Source: Clostridiales bacterium
Lineage (GTDB): Bacteria > Bacillota > Desulfotomaculia > Desulfotomaculales > VENG01
Length of the DNA stretch: 64,000 bases
NCBI GenBank assembly: GCA_016278505.1
Contig: JADQBQ010000043.1
Span: 1-64,000, forward strand
Direction of reading: 5' to 3'
Each line of letters begins with the position of its first letter. Within the stretch, counting starts at the first letter, position 1. The notes beneath the pieces were generated by a model that had not been told where the DNA came from, searched no databases, and saw only the letters and a program-made list of their open reading frames with translations. The translations under genes and the position numbers were made by a program. Positions 34,789 through 43,814 of this stretch are shown here, one piece after another.

Positions 34789-36117
34789 GTGAAAGCTTTT
34801 ACAAAGCAAGATGTAATAGAAAAAGCACGTGAATACGACGTAAAGTTTATACGCCTTCAATTTACCAATATACTGGGGTCTTTAAAAAATATCGCCATTA
34901 CCATTGAGGAGCTGGAAAGAGCACTGAACGGCCAAATCAGTTTTGACAGTTCGGTTATAGAGGGATCCACAGGCTTTAGGGAATCGTCTGTTTACCTTTA
35001 CCCGGACCCCAGCACCTTTGTTATTTTTCCCTGGCGACCGCGGGAAGGGGCGGTGGCCCGGCTTATATGTGACGTGGCCGCTCCGGACGGGTCTCCATTT
35101 GGAGGGTGCTCTCGCTTAGCACTGCGTAATGTGATTAATGAATACTCTAATGCAGGATTGGACCTGCAGGTGGGGGCAGAGGTAGAATTTTTCCTATTTC
35201 ATACTGATGAGAGGGGTAAGCCCACCGTGGTTACGCATGACCAGGCCGGGTACTGTGACATGACCCCGGTAGATATGGGGGAGAATGCCAGGCGTGACAT
35301 GGTGCTTACGCTGCAGGAAATGGGTTTTGATGTTTCCTCGTCCCACCATGAAATAGCTCCAGGACAGCACGAGATTTTCCTGAAAGAAGATAATGCTCTA
35401 ACTATGGCGGACAGTATTGCAACTTTTAAATTTGTGGTCCGTACTATTGCCCAGAGACATGGGCTGCATGCTACATTTATGCCCAAGCCCCTTGCTGATC
35501 ACAATGGTTCGGGGATGCACTTGCATTATTCCCTCTGGGAAGAGACGGAAAATATCTTTCATGACCCACAGGCGCATAAAGGGCACAGTGAAATTCTTTA
35601 CAACTATACCGGGGGCATTTTATACCATGCCAGGGCTATAACGGCCATAACCAACCCGCTGATTAATTCATATAAACGGCTGGCCCTGAATGATCTGGCA
35701 CCTGTGCTGGCCAGCTGGTCCGCGGAAAATAGGAGCACCATGCTGCGGGTTGAAAATCAGCCTGGCAAAGGTCCCAGTGTAGTACTAAGAAGCCCGGACC
35801 CGGCCTCAAACCCCTACCTAGCACTGGCGGTAACTATGAAGGCCGGCCTGGACGGGGTGGAAAAGAAAATGTCCTGTCCCGATGCGGTATCCGGAGATTC
35901 CAGCGAATCAGTAGATATCCGTAGACTGAGAAGGGAAATGGGGCTGCCACCCAGGCTGGAAGAAGCGTTAAAAGCGCTAAATACAGATGACGTCATAGGC
36001 GAGGCACTGGGCGGACACATCCGGCAGCGCTTCATGAAAACAAAGGAAAACGAGCTGGAACGGTTTCACCTGCAGGTGCACCAGTGGGAGATTGAGGAGT
36101 ATTTGAAAAGTTATTAA
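34789..36117 (+). CDS. Divergent glutamine synthetase paralogue
   Basis: 442 aa, GTG 34789 with TTGGAGGA. Clear GlnA-I fold: ISFDSSVIEG, GAEVEFFLF, SSSHHEIAPGQHEI, GSGMHLHYSL. But GYEAP of canonical GS reads NDLAP (catalytic flap E327 in E. coli numbering is L303 here), and [13 protein letters not shown] reads KGPSVVLRSPD (R355 to Ser, metal ligand E357 to Val332). The canonical paralogue at 38795 keeps all of these. It may use another substrate, work poorly, or be regulatory. It lies in the ANTAR-controlled nitrogen locus. Confidence 0.85.
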   Translation: MKAFTKQDVIEKAREYDVKFIRLQFTNILGSLKNIAITIEELERALNGQISFDSSVIEGSTGFRESSVYLYPDPSTFVIFPWRPREGAVARLICDVAAPDGSPFGGCSRLALRNVINEYSNAGLDLQVGAEVEFFLFHTDERGKPTVVTHDQAGYCDMTPVDMGENARRDMVLTLQEMGFDVSSSHHEIAPGQHEIFLKEDNALTMADSIATFKFVVRTIAQRHGLHATFMPKPLADHNGSGMHLHYSLWEETENIFHDPQAHKGHSEILYNYTGGILYHARAITAITNPLINSYKRLALNDLAPVLASWSAENRSTMLRVENQPGKGPSVVLRSPDPASNPYLALAVTMKAGLDGVEKKMSCPDAVSGDSSESVDIRRLRREMGLPPRLEEALKALNTDDVIGEALGGHIRQRFMKTKENELERFHLQVHQWEIEEYLKSY

Positions 36118-36164
36118 AGGTGAACAACCTTTTATATATTTAACTTCAACAGGGAGGTCGATAG

Positions 36165-36203
36165 ATGGTTAAAGTAGTTAAGTATGTTGAAAGAGATATA
36201 TAA
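36165..36203 (+). other. 12-codon micro-ORF in leader of the glutamate-synthase-like gene
   Basis: ATG 36165 after AGGGAGG (36151-36157) encodes MVKVVKYVERDI and stops at 36203. The ribosome site is stronger than needed for noise. It is followed by a TTACTTAAT/ATTAAGTAA hairpin before the next ribosome site. It could be a leader peptide or the relic of a deleted gene. Confidence 0.35.
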
Positions 36204-36278
36204 AGATTAGAGAGATAATTTTACTTAATGTACTTTATTAAGTAACTATATGATTAATTTATTTTAGGAGGATGGAAA

Positions 36279-37859
36279 ATGAGTTTTAGTAATGGAATTA
36301 ATGCCAGTGCAGCAACCAGAACCAAACTGCGTACCGGTGACAGCAAATGTCCTTTCAGCGGTATGTGTGTAACCTGCTTGGACGGATGTCCGGGCCTGTG
36401 TGAAATCGGAAAATCTGCCATCAGGGGTAAAGAAGTGCTTTACCCACAGCCCTTTGGGAAGACTACTTCCGCTTCGGAAAAAGATTATCCTGTCGATTAT
36501 TCACATTTTAACATAATGGGTACAGCAGTGGGTGCTCAAGGGATCGAAGCTGATCCTGATAAGGCTATTTTCCCGGCTGTCAATCTTGAGACCGCCTTTG
36601 GTTCCAAGGGTGACCTCAAGTTGGACCTGCCCATCGTTGTAGCCGGTATGGGTTCTACCAACGTGGCTGCTAATAACTGGGATCACCTGGCTGCAGGTGC
36701 TGCCATTTCCGGTGCAGGCATAGTAATTGGTGAGAACGTCAGTGCCATGGATCCCAATGTGGAAATTAAAGATGGCCGTGTAGTACATTCCCCAAATCTG
36801 GAGCGCAGGGTAAAGGATTTCCAGGATTGGTCAAACGGTAAAGGTTTTATTGCGGTACAGGCTAACGTAGAAGATACAAAGCTGGGTGTGCAGGAATATG
36901 CTTTGGATAAACTGGGCGTTGAGGCCGTGGAAATCAAATGGGGCCAGGGCGCCAAGGATATTGGCGGCGAGGTGAAGCTGGATACCCTGGAAAGGGCACA
37001 GCAGCTGAAGAGCCGTGGCTATATAGTGATGCCGGATCCAGATGATGCAAAGGTGCAGGAAGCTTTCAAGGCCGGATCATTTACAGAATTTGAACGTCAT
37101 TCCCGTATTGGCATGGTAGAGCAGGAAAGCTTTATGGCTCGCGTGGAAGCACTGCGTAATGCCGGAGCCAAATATGTATTCTTAAAGACCGGTGCTTACA
37201 GGCCTGCTGACCTGGCCCGGGCCGTAAAATTTGCTTCCGATGCCAAGCTGGATCTTTTGACCGTTGACGGTGCCGGTGGTGGAACCGGTATGAGCCCCTG
37301 GCGGATGATGAACGAGTGGGGAGTTCCCACCGTATACCTGCAGGCAATGCTCGTGAAGTACTGCGACAAGTTGGCAGCAAAAGGTGCTTACGTACCTCCT
37401 GTGGCCATTGCCGGCGGATTTACCCTGGAAGACCACATGTACAAAGGTCTGGCCATCGGTGCCCCTTATACAAAAGCTATTGGTATGGCCCGTTCCGCCC
37501 TTAGTGCTGCTATGGTTGGTAAGACCGTAGGAGAGGCAATTAAGAACGGTAAAATTCCCGCCGAATACAAGAAGTACGGTGAGACTATGGATCAAATCTT
37601 TATCGGTGCTACCGAACTTAAGGAGAAACTTGGGGCCGAAGCGTTTAACCGCCTGCCGGCAGGTGCTATCGGCGTACACACCTACTTTGAGCGTCTGGCT
37701 CAAGGACTGCGTCAATTCATGTGTGGATCCCGTAAATTCGCACTGGAATACCTCAACAGGAATGATGTGGTTGCACTAACTAAAGACGCTGCCGAGATTA
37801 CCGGTATTCAGTATATAATGGATGCAGATGCTGACGAGGTTGAACAAATTTTGAGTTAA
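36279..37859 (+). CDS. FMN-binding glutamate-synthase-family protein
   Basis: 526 aa, ATG 36279 with AGGAGG. The N-terminus has a cysteine cluster (CPFSGMCVTCLDGCPGLC) likely to hold an Fe-S centre. The remainder matches the FMN/Fe-S synthase domain of GltB (DLPIVVAGMGSTN, IKWGQGAKDIGGEV, LLTVDGAGGGTGMSPW, IAGGFTLEDHMYKGLAIGA). No amidotransferase domain, as in archaeal-type stand-alone synthase subunits. Flanked by glnA genes and ANTAR regulators, so a role in ammonium assimilation is likely. Whether it makes glutamate alone is unknown. Confidence 0.85.
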   Translation: MSFSNGINASAATRTKLRTGDSKCPFSGMCVTCLDGCPGLCEIGKSAIRGKEVLYPQPFGKTTSASEKDYPVDYSHFNIMGTAVGAQGIEADPDKAIFPAVNLETAFGSKGDLKLDLPIVVAGMGSTNVAANNWDHLAAGAAISGAGIVIGENVSAMDPNVEIKDGRVVHSPNLERRVKDFQDWSNGKGFIAVQANVEDTKLGVQEYALDKLGVEAVEIKWGQGAKDIGGEVKLDTLERAQQLKSRGYIVMPDPDDAKVQEAFKAGSFTEFERHSRIGMVEQESFMARVEALRNAGAKYVFLKTGAYRPADLARAVKFASDAKLDLLTVDGAGGGTGMSPWRMMNEWGVPTVYLQAMLVKYCDKLAAKGAYVPPVAIAGGFTLEDHMYKGLAIGAPYTKAIGMARSALSAAMVGKTVGEAIKNGKIPAEYKKYGETMDQIFIGATELKEKLGAEAFNRLPAGAIGVHTYFERLAQGLRQFMCGSRKFALEYLNRNDVVALTKDAAEITGIQYIMDADADEVEQILS

Positions 37860-37892
37860 GCCCCGGTAGTTTGGGAATATAATTTGTAGGGC

Positions 37893-37935
37893 AAAGATGT
37901 CCTCGGCAGGTTTACCTGTTAGGGGACATCTTTTT
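37893..37935 (+). terminator. Rho-independent terminator
   Basis: AAAGATGTCC / GGACATCTTT stem with an inner GGCAGG/CCTGTT stem and a T run, after the glutamate-synthase-like gene. Confidence 0.8.
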
Positions 37936-37988
37936 CTTAAGCTGCTGTTTACAGTAAAGGCAGCACATTATAAAGGAGGCAAATTGTC

Positions 37989-38576
37989 GTGGGGAACCAG
38001 AGAGTCGTACTGGCAGATAATGACAGTGCCTCGAGAAAGAATATTAAGGCTCAGCTCTCACGATTCGATAACTGGGTCGTGGGTGAGGCTGGTGACGGTA
38101 TAACTGCGCTGAAGCTGGTCAGGAGCAGGCAACCGGACCTGTTGGTAACTAAAGCATTTCTCCCGGGTATGGATGGTGTGCAGGTGGCTAAAATAATGCG
38201 GCAGGATAATCTGGCACCCGTGGTTTTAGTAGGGTCGTCCTTCCAGCAAAGTGTGCTGGAAAAGGCAAGAGATGCAGGTGTTTTCGCTTTCCTGCAAAGC
38301 CCTGTTGAGGATTCGTCCCTGCTCACTGCGGTGGAGTTGGCAGCTGCTAATTACCGGGAAATGATGCGGCTGGAAGGAAAAATACAAGACCTGGAAAGAA
38401 AGCTGCAAACCCGGAAAGTTGTAGAGAAGGCTAAAGGTATACTAATGGAAACAAAGAGTGTGTCAGAGGCAGAGGCATTCAGCATGATGCAAAAACAGAG
38501 TATGAATGAGAGAAAAGGGATGCAGGCCATCGCTGAGGCTATAATAATGGCCTATAATCTAATGCAAGACATATGA
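37989..38576 (+). CDS. ANTAR-domain regulator 2, receiver lacks the phosphoacceptor
   Basis: 195 aa, GTG 37989 with AAAGGAGG. Same architecture as the regulator at 34015, but the phosphoacceptor position is Lys (K55 in LLVTKAFLPGMDG), and the conserved Lys of the fifth strand is Ser (FLQSPVED). The acidic pair near the N-terminus is kept. The ANTAR part (VVEKAKGILMETKSVSEAEAF) looks intact. It should not be switched by ordinary phosphorylation. It may dimerise with regulator 1, sense a ligand or be constitutive. It precedes the second glnA leader. Confidence 0.9.
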   Translation: MGNQRVVLADNDSASRKNIKAQLSRFDNWVVGEAGDGITALKLVRSRQPDLLVTKAFLPGMDGVQVAKIMRQDNLAPVVLVGSSFQQSVLEKARDAGVFAFLQSPVEDSSLLTAVELAAANYREMMRLEGKIQDLERKLQTRKVVEKAKGILMETKSVSEAEAFSMMQKQSMNERKGMQAIAEAIIMAYNLMQDI

Positions 38577-38619
38577 AACAAGGCCCCTGACAATTTACCT
38601 GAAGATTTGTCAAAATAAA

Positions 38620-38648
38620 TTGTAATGTTTAGCTACAGGTGATATACT
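38620..38648 (+). promoter_or_regulatory. SigA promoter of glnA
   Basis: TTGTAA (38620-38625), 17-nt spacer, TATACT (38643-38648). Start expected about 38655. Confidence 0.65.
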
Positions 38649-38680
38649 ATCAACAGTCATTATTACATTACATAAACGGT

Positions 38681-38760
38681 GCGAGATATCGCTTAATGGG
38701 CAATGGGGCCTGCATGTTTCAGGGTGAGTATAATCACCCTGATATACTGTGGGCTTTTTA
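38681..38760 (+). ncRNA. Candidate ANTAR-responsive antiterminator leader 2
   Basis: P2 hairpin GGGC-AATGGG-GCCT (38698-38711) with an A1/G4 hexaloop. Its 3' arm is also the 5' arm of the terminator GCCTGCA...TGTGGGC (38708-38754), which contains an inner CAGGGTGA/TCACCCTG stem and ends in TTTTTATGTTTTT. A GCG-AGATAT-CGC stem (38681-38692) sits at the P1 place. Same arrangement as leader 1. Confidence 0.7.
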
Positions 38761-38794
38761 TGTTTTTATAGCTTAGAGAAGGGTGTGACAATCT

Positions 38795-40126
38795 TTGTCC
38801 AAACTTACCCACGACGATGTGCGTAATTTGGCCCGGGAACTGGGAGTGAAATTTATACGGCTCCAGTTTACCGACATTTTCGGCGTATTAAAGAATGTAT
38901 CAATTACAGTAGAGCAGCTGGATAAGGCACTTGATGGTGAATTAATGTTTGACGGCTCTTCCATCGAAGGTTTTGTGCGTATCGAAGAATCGGATATGTA
39001 CCTGCGCCCGGACCCCTCTACATTTGTGGTTTTTCCCTGGAAACCCAGGGAGGGGGCAGTAGCCAGGCTTATTTGCGACATCTACGATTCCGAAGGACAG
39101 CGCTTTATAGGTGACCCCCGCAATGTGTTGCGGCGCGCTATTGACGATGCCGCGGAATTGGGCTACAGCATGAATGTAGGTCCCGAGGCGGAGTTTTTCC
39201 TGTTTCACGTGGACGGGGACGGTAGGCCCACTACAATAACCCATGATCAGGCCGGTTACTTTGATTTAACACCGGTGGATTTGGGTGAAAACGCCCGCCG
39301 TGATATGGTGATCACGTTGGAGCAGATGGGCTTTGAGATTGAAGCCTCGCATCACGAAGTGGCGCCGGGGCAGCATGAGATTGACTTTAAGTATTCGGAC
39401 GCGCTGGATATAGCGGATAAAATAGTTACCTTTAAATTTGTAGTGCGCACCATTGCACAGCGGCACGGGCTGCATGCAACCTTTATGCCCAAGCCAATAT
39501 TCGGTATTGCCGGGTCGGGGATGCACCTAAACCAGTCACTGATGAAAAATGGAAGCAATGCTTTTTATGATCCCGAGGGGGATAACAAGCTCAGTAAGGA
39601 CTGCCAACACTATATTGGAGGCCTTATGGCTCATGCGGCTGCCATTACGGCGGTGGCCAACCCTAATATTAACTCGTATAAGCGCCTGGTATCGGGCTAC
39701 GAGGCTCCAGTGTATATGGCATGGTCTTACAGAAACCGCAGTCCTTTGGTGCGCGTGCCTGCAAAGCGCGGGCCTTCAACTAGAGTTGAGCTGAGAAGCC
39801 CGGATCCTTCCTGTAACCCGTATCTGGCTCTGGCAGCCTGCTTGCGGGCCGGCATGGATGGTATCAAAAACAAAATTGAGCCCCCGCCGCCCTGTGATCG
39901 TAATATATATGAACTAACAGCCGGTGAGCGCAAGGAATTGGGTATTGGTACCCTGCCTGAAAGCTTGAACGAAGCTATGTTGGAACTTTCCACCGACGAT
40001 GTAATTAAAGACACTCTTGGTAAGCATGTATTGCAGCGTTTCATGGAAGCCAAAAAAATAGAGTGGGACCGTTACCGCACCCAGGTTCATCCTTGGGAGC
40101 TTGAAGAATACCTGAGCAAATTTTAA
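38795..40126 (+). CDS. glnA: Glutamine synthetase type I
   Basis: 443 aa from TTG 38795 (GAGAAGGG upstream). All active-site blocks are present: [51 protein letters not shown], and [19 protein letters not shown] with the Arg/Glu pair missing from the paralogue. Makes glutamine from glutamate, ammonium and ATP. Length and absence of the adenylylation Tyr loop fit the GSI-alpha group of Firmicutes, normally controlled by feedback. Expression here probably also depends on ANTAR antitermination. Confidence 0.95.
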   Translation: MSKLTHDDVRNLARELGVKFIRLQFTDIFGVLKNVSITVEQLDKALDGELMFDGSSIEGFVRIEESDMYLRPDPSTFVVFPWKPREGAVARLICDIYDSEGQRFIGDPRNVLRRAIDDAAELGYSMNVGPEAEFFLFHVDGDGRPTTITHDQAGYFDLTPVDLGENARRDMVITLEQMGFEIEASHHEVAPGQHEIDFKYSDALDIADKIVTFKFVVRTIAQRHGLHATFMPKPIFGIAGSGMHLNQSLMKNGSNAFYDPEGDNKLSKDCQHYIGGLMAHAAAITAVANPNINSYKRLVSGYEAPVYMAWSYRNRSPLVRVPAKRGPSTRVELRSPDPSCNPYLALAACLRAGMDGIKNKIEPPPPCDRNIYELTAGERKELGIGTLPESLNEAMLELSTDDVIKDTLGKHVLQRFMEAKKIEWDRYRTQVHPWELEEYLSKF

Positions 40127-40151
40127 AAAATACCCCAAATCTTGCGTATAC

Positions 40152-40197
40152 TGTTAATCCTGTCCAAAAAGACAGGATTACAGGATTTGCAGGATAC
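40152..40197. repeat. Dispersed repeat C, facing pair forming a hairpin
   Basis: AATCCTGTC-CAAAAA-GACAGGATT stem followed by ACAGGATTTGCAGGAT. Two repeat C units in inverted order. It may act as a weak terminator after glnA. Confidence 0.75.
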
Positions 40198-40353
40198 TGA
40201 TTAAATATTACCAAACCTCAAAGAAATACCCAACAATGTTTTAATTACAATTATACCTGCCAAATTTCTTATATCTTTTTAGCCAATTGACAAACCTGCC
40301 GATAAAAAATAGAATTAGTAATATCTATTTTAATGAGGAACGGGGTGTAGATT

Positions 40354-40851
40354 ATGACCCATACTGTAGCTGTACTGGTGTCAAATAAACCGGGGGTTTT
40401 AGCGCGTATTTCGGGGCTTTTGAGTAGACGTGTCTTCAATATTGAGAGTATTGCCGCCGGGTACACTGAAGAACCGGACGTTACCCGTATTACCCTGGTT
40501 ATTAAGGGTGACGAACAGGTATTGGACCAGGTCATTAACCAGCTGTCCAAACTTGTGGACGTGATTAAAATACAAAAATTGGAGGAAGGTTCCGGGTCTA
40601 TTGAGCGAGAATTGGCTATGATAAAGGTAAAAGCTGACCCAGCTAAAAGACGAGATATTGTAGACATTGTCGAAATCTTTCGAGCCAATATCGTTGATGT
40701 TAACCGGGAAACCATGGTCATCCAAATTATCGGTGACGGACAGAAGATCAATGCCTTTACCTGTGTGCTGGAAGAGCAAGGTATCGTGGAAATGGTCCGT
40801 ACGGGTAAGGTAGCACTTTCACGCAGTCCTATAGCGGCTAAGAACGAATAA
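40354..40851 (+). CDS. ilvN: Acetolactate synthase small subunit
   Basis: 165 aa with the N-terminal ACT domain (TVAVLVSNKPGVLARISGLL, FNIESIAAG, TRITLVI) and a C-terminal ACT-like half (FRANIVDVNRETMVIQI). It is the valine-sensing regulatory subunit of the branched-chain amino-acid enzyme. The usual ilvB catalytic subunit is not beside it, so it is an orphan in this window. The symbol could equally be ilvH. Confidence 0.93.
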   Translation: MTHTVAVLVSNKPGVLARISGLLSRRVFNIESIAAGYTEEPDVTRITLVIKGDEQVLDQVINQLSKLVDVIKIQKLEEGSGSIERELAMIKVKADPAKRRDIVDIVEIFRANIVDVNRETMVIQIIGDGQKINAFTCVLEEQGIVEMVRTGKVALSRSPIAAKNE

Positions 40852-40863
40852 TTAAGGCAAGTA

Positions 40864-40894
40864 TTGACAAATTTCCTGTTAATGTGTATATAAT
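40864..40894 (+). promoter_or_regulatory. SigA-type promoter of the endoAI-endoA pair
   Basis: TTGACA at 40864-40869, then TATATA at 40887 (17-nt spacer) or TATAAT at 40889 (19-nt). Confidence 0.6.
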
Positions 40895-40940
40895 AGAGTA
40901 TATTTTTGGCGACAATAAAAGTATAGGGGGGGTCTAACAG

Positions 40941-41213
40941 GTGTCCCAGGTAAAGCGCATCATGATTAGCCTTCCTGGTAATCTACTGGAAGAGGTAGAT
41001 GGTATTGCCGCTGCTGAAAGGCTCAACCGGAGTGAATTTATTCGGGAGGCTATGAAATTGTATATTCACGAACGCAAGCGGCACCTGTTAAGGGAACAAA
41101 TGAAAGAAGGTTATATGGAAATGGCCAAGATCAACTTGGCTCTAGCAGTTGAGCAGTATCGATTGGAGTCTGAAGTCGCGCCGGCTTATGAACCGCTGGC
41201 GGGGGTCAAGTAA
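40941..41213 (+). CDS. Antitoxin EndoAI (MazE type, ribbon-helix-helix)
   Basis: 90 aa, GTG 40941 after [27 protein letters not shown] followed by [13 protein letters not shown] is a classic ribbon-helix-helix DNA-binding fold, as in B. subtilis EndoAI. The C-terminal half should wrap the toxin. Stops 2 nt before endoA. The pair is autoregulated in relatives. Confidence 0.9.
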   Translation: MSQVKRIMISLPGNLLEEVDGIAAAERLNRSEFIREAMKLYIHERKRHLLREQMKEGYMEMAKINLALAVEQYRLESEVAPAYEPLAGVK

Positions 41214-41215
41214 AA

Positions 41216-41566
41216 ATGCAGATTCGCCGTGGAGACGTGTATTATGCTGATCTAAGCCCGGTGGTGGGGTCAGAACAGGGAGGCACTCGCCCTGTTCTTA
41301 TTTTACAAAACAACATTGGTAACCAGTACAGCCCCACCACTATTGTAGCCGCCATTACCTCCCAGATTGCCAAGGCCAAGCTACCAACACATGTGGAAAT
41401 GGGGCCTACTACGGACGGTCTGGGAAGAAGTTCAGTGATACTGCTGGAACAGATAAGGACCATTGATAAAAGCAGGCTGTTGGAAAAAGTAACTTCACTG
41501 AATGAAGAAATGATGGAAAAAGTTGATCAGGCGGTGGAAATAAGCTTGGGGCTGGTAGATATATAA
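41216..41566 (+). CDS. Endoribonuclease EndoA (MazF)
   Basis: 116 aa. [30 protein letters not shown], and the catalytic-barrel blocks [11 protein letters not shown] and [13 protein letters not shown] are textbook EndoA. In Bacillus the enzyme cuts UACAU in mRNA. Chromosomal core copy, different in sequence from the accessory toxin at 21066. Confidence 0.95.
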   Translation: MQIRRGDVYYADLSPVVGSEQGGTRPVLILQNNIGNQYSPTTIVAAITSQIAKAKLPTHVEMGPTTDGLGRSSVILLEQIRTIDKSRLLEKVTSLNEEMMEKVDQAVEISLGLVDI

Positions 41567-41662
41567 ATACATATGAAGCACTTACTGCATACACACTTAG
41601 GAAGTTCACCCATAGGAAATCTTATACATACTAAGTTCCTTTAGATTCCTTCAAACATAGCT

Positions 41663-41695
41663 GAAATACATCTCATAAAGAGATGTATTTCTTTA
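41663..41695 (+). terminator. Rho-independent terminator
   Basis: GAAATACATCTC / GAGATGTATTTC with a T-rich tail, after endoA. Confidence 0.75.
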
Positions 41696-41748
41696 TTTAT
41701 GCGTCCCCTCATACTATAGAATATAATTTAAAGATTGGGGATGGCGCG

Positions 41749-42447
41749 ATGCTTCCTATTATTGGTATAACATGCTCGGCAGATGACAGTGCCAACCGCT
41801 TTTTTTTAAGTAGGGACTATGTGCAGGCAGTGGTAAAAGCCGGCGGGATACCGGTTATACTTCCGCCTGGTGGTATTGATCCGGAAATGCTTGTTTCCTC
41901 ATTGGATGGTTTACTATTGTCCGGTGGCGGAGACATTGACCCGCTTTTTTTTAATGAGGAACCCCTGCCGATAACCGGTGATGTGGACCCTGAACGTGAT
42001 TTGTTCGAGATAAAAGTGACGCAGCTGGCCTTGGAGTGCAGGTTACCCGTTTTAGGTATTTGTCGGGGGATGCAGGTATTAAACGTGGCGGCAGGTGGGA
42101 CAGTTAGCCAAGATATATCTTTAAAAATAGCAAAACCCTTGAAACACAATCAACAGGCGCCCCGCTGGTATCCCACCCACAGTATTACGGTGAAGAAAGA
42201 AACGCGGGCAGCACATATTATGGGTGAAGGTGTGCAGAGGGTAAATAGTTATCATCACCAGGTTATAGGAGATCTGGCGCCCGGGTTTATTATTTCAGCT
42301 ACTGCTTCGGATGGTGCCGAAGAAATTATAGAGTGCACAAAAAACACCTACTGGGTGGTGGGTGTGCAGTTTCACCCGGAAAATATGTGGCGGCACAATT
42401 CGAGCTTTTTAAGACTTTTTTCGTGCTTCGTCCGACATTCTTTTTAG
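41749..42447 (+). CDS. Gamma-glutamyl-GABA hydrolase-like (peptidase C26)
   Basis: 232 aa from ATG 41749 (MLPIIGITCSADD). Class I glutamine-amidotransferase fold with nucleophile in GICRGMQVLN, catalytic His in QFHPENMW. GGGDIDPLFF and NSYHHQV are PuuD-family blocks. It splits gamma-glutamyl amides. The substrate is not evident here, as the rest of the putrescine pathway is absent. The next gene, an amidohydrolase, starts 94 nt downstream. Confidence 0.85.
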   Translation: MLPIIGITCSADDSANRFFLSRDYVQAVVKAGGIPVILPPGGIDPEMLVSSLDGLLLSGGGDIDPLFFNEEPLPITGDVDPERDLFEIKVTQLALECRLPVLGICRGMQVLNVAAGGTVSQDISLKIAKPLKHNQQAPRWYPTHSITVKKETRAAHIMGEGVQRVNSYHHQVIGDLAPGFIISATASDGAEEIIECTKNTYWVVGVQFHPENMWRHNSSFLRLFSCFVRHSF

Positions 42448-42541
42448 GAGGAAAGAAGAGGTTGGGGGCGAATTTGAAAACTGTAAGTTCATGCAAGAAA
42501 ATACTGTAATAATATGGAAGATGAAAGGGAGTAGTGTACAA

Positions 42542-43693
42542 TTGTTGGCAATTGTCGGTGGACAAGTATGGACAATGACAGGAGATGTGCATCCTCAGGC
42601 TGTAGTTTTGGTGGACAAGGGTAAAATTGTCGCCGTAGGCCCTAAAGTGGATGTACCTGCGGATGCCGAAGTTGTTGATGCAGCAGATAAAATAGTATTA
42701 CCCGGATTTATTGATGCTCACTGTCACCTGGGGATAATGGAAGAAATTTACCGCATCGAGGGTGATGACGGAAATGAAAACACCGATCCTGTAACACCAC
42801 AGTTGCGCGCTATTGATGGCATAAACCCCGGAGATGAGGGGTTCGGTGATGCTGTCGCCGGAGGCATTACCACGGTTGTTTCCGCACCGGGCAGCGCCAA
42901 TGTAATCGGCGGTGAAATGGTTGCTATCAAAACCCACGGTCGGGTAATCGACGATATGATTATAAAGTTCCCTGCGGGGCTCAAGGCTGCACTAGGGGAA
43001 AATCCTAAGCGCAATTACGGCGAAGCTAAGAAGATGCCGGCGACTCGTATGGCTAATGCGGCTCTCCTACGGGAAACACTGGTGGAGGCACAAAATTTTC
43101 TGTGCCGGCAAACACGGTCATTGAAGGAAGATAGCGGTCTGGTGGAGCGTAATCTGAAAATGGAAGCGGTGGCCAGGGTCTTGAGCAAAGAAGTCCCGCT
43201 AAGGGTGCATGCGCACAGGGCCGATGATATAATGACGGCCATCCGTATTGCCAGGGAGTTTAATATTCGGTTGGTGCTGGAACACTGTACAGAGGGGCAC
43301 TTGGTGGCGAAACATATCGCCCGCGCCGGGGTGCCGGCGGTGGTGGGTCCGGTAATTACCAGTAGGGCAAAGGTGGAATTGAAAGAAAGGAATTTGGAAA
43401 CCGCTGCCGCCCTAGCTAAGGCCGGGGTGCCCTTGGCCATTATTACTGACCACCCGGTGGTGCCCATTCAATACTTACCCTTATCTGCAGGCCTTTGCTG
43501 TAAGGGTGGGCTTACCGAAATGCAGGCATTGAAGGCTGTTACCATCGGGGCGGCCAGGGTTATCGGGTTGGAGGAATCTCTGGGCAGCTTGGAGCCCGGA
43601 AAAGATGCGGATATTGTCATTTGGCAGGGACATCCTTTTGACCTACGCAGTAAAGTTAAGCGAGTGTTGATAAATGGAGAGCCTGTGGTTTAA
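42542..43693 (+). CDS. Amidohydrolase (imidazolonepropionase/dihydroorotase-like)
   Basis: About 383 aa. The start is set at TTG 42542, where AAAGGGAG lies 10 nt upstream and the product begins AIVGGQVWTMTG. An ATG at 42491 is in frame but lacks such a site. Metal ligands: DAHCHLG (HxH), VHAHRADD, EHCTEGH, ITDHPVVP. PGKDADIVIW near the end is typical of the fold. It hydrolyses a C-N bond; the substrate cannot be told. Confidence 0.85.
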   Translation: MLAIVGGQVWTMTGDVHPQAVVLVDKGKIVAVGPKVDVPADAEVVDAADKIVLPGFIDAHCHLGIMEEIYRIEGDDGNENTDPVTPQLRAIDGINPGDEGFGDAVAGGITTVVSAPGSANVIGGEMVAIKTHGRVIDDMIIKFPAGLKAALGENPKRNYGEAKKMPATRMANAALLRETLVEAQNFLCRQTRSLKEDSGLVERNLKMEAVARVLSKEVPLRVHAHRADDIMTAIRIAREFNIRLVLEHCTEGHLVAKHIARAGVPAVVGPVITSRAKVELKERNLETAAALAKAGVPLAIITDHPVVPIQYLPLSAGLCCKGGLTEMQALKAVTIGAARVIGLEESLGSLEPGKDADIVIWQGHPFDLRSKVKRVLINGEPVV

Positions 43694-43814
43694 TTTAGGT
43701 AATTTGTTAAAAAAAGTTAGCAATGTGGAAGGATAACAAATTTTACCGTCGAATAGTCCAGTTAAAGAAGAAATATTACATTTTTTTCATGATGTGTTAT
43801 ACGGGGGGTTGGGC

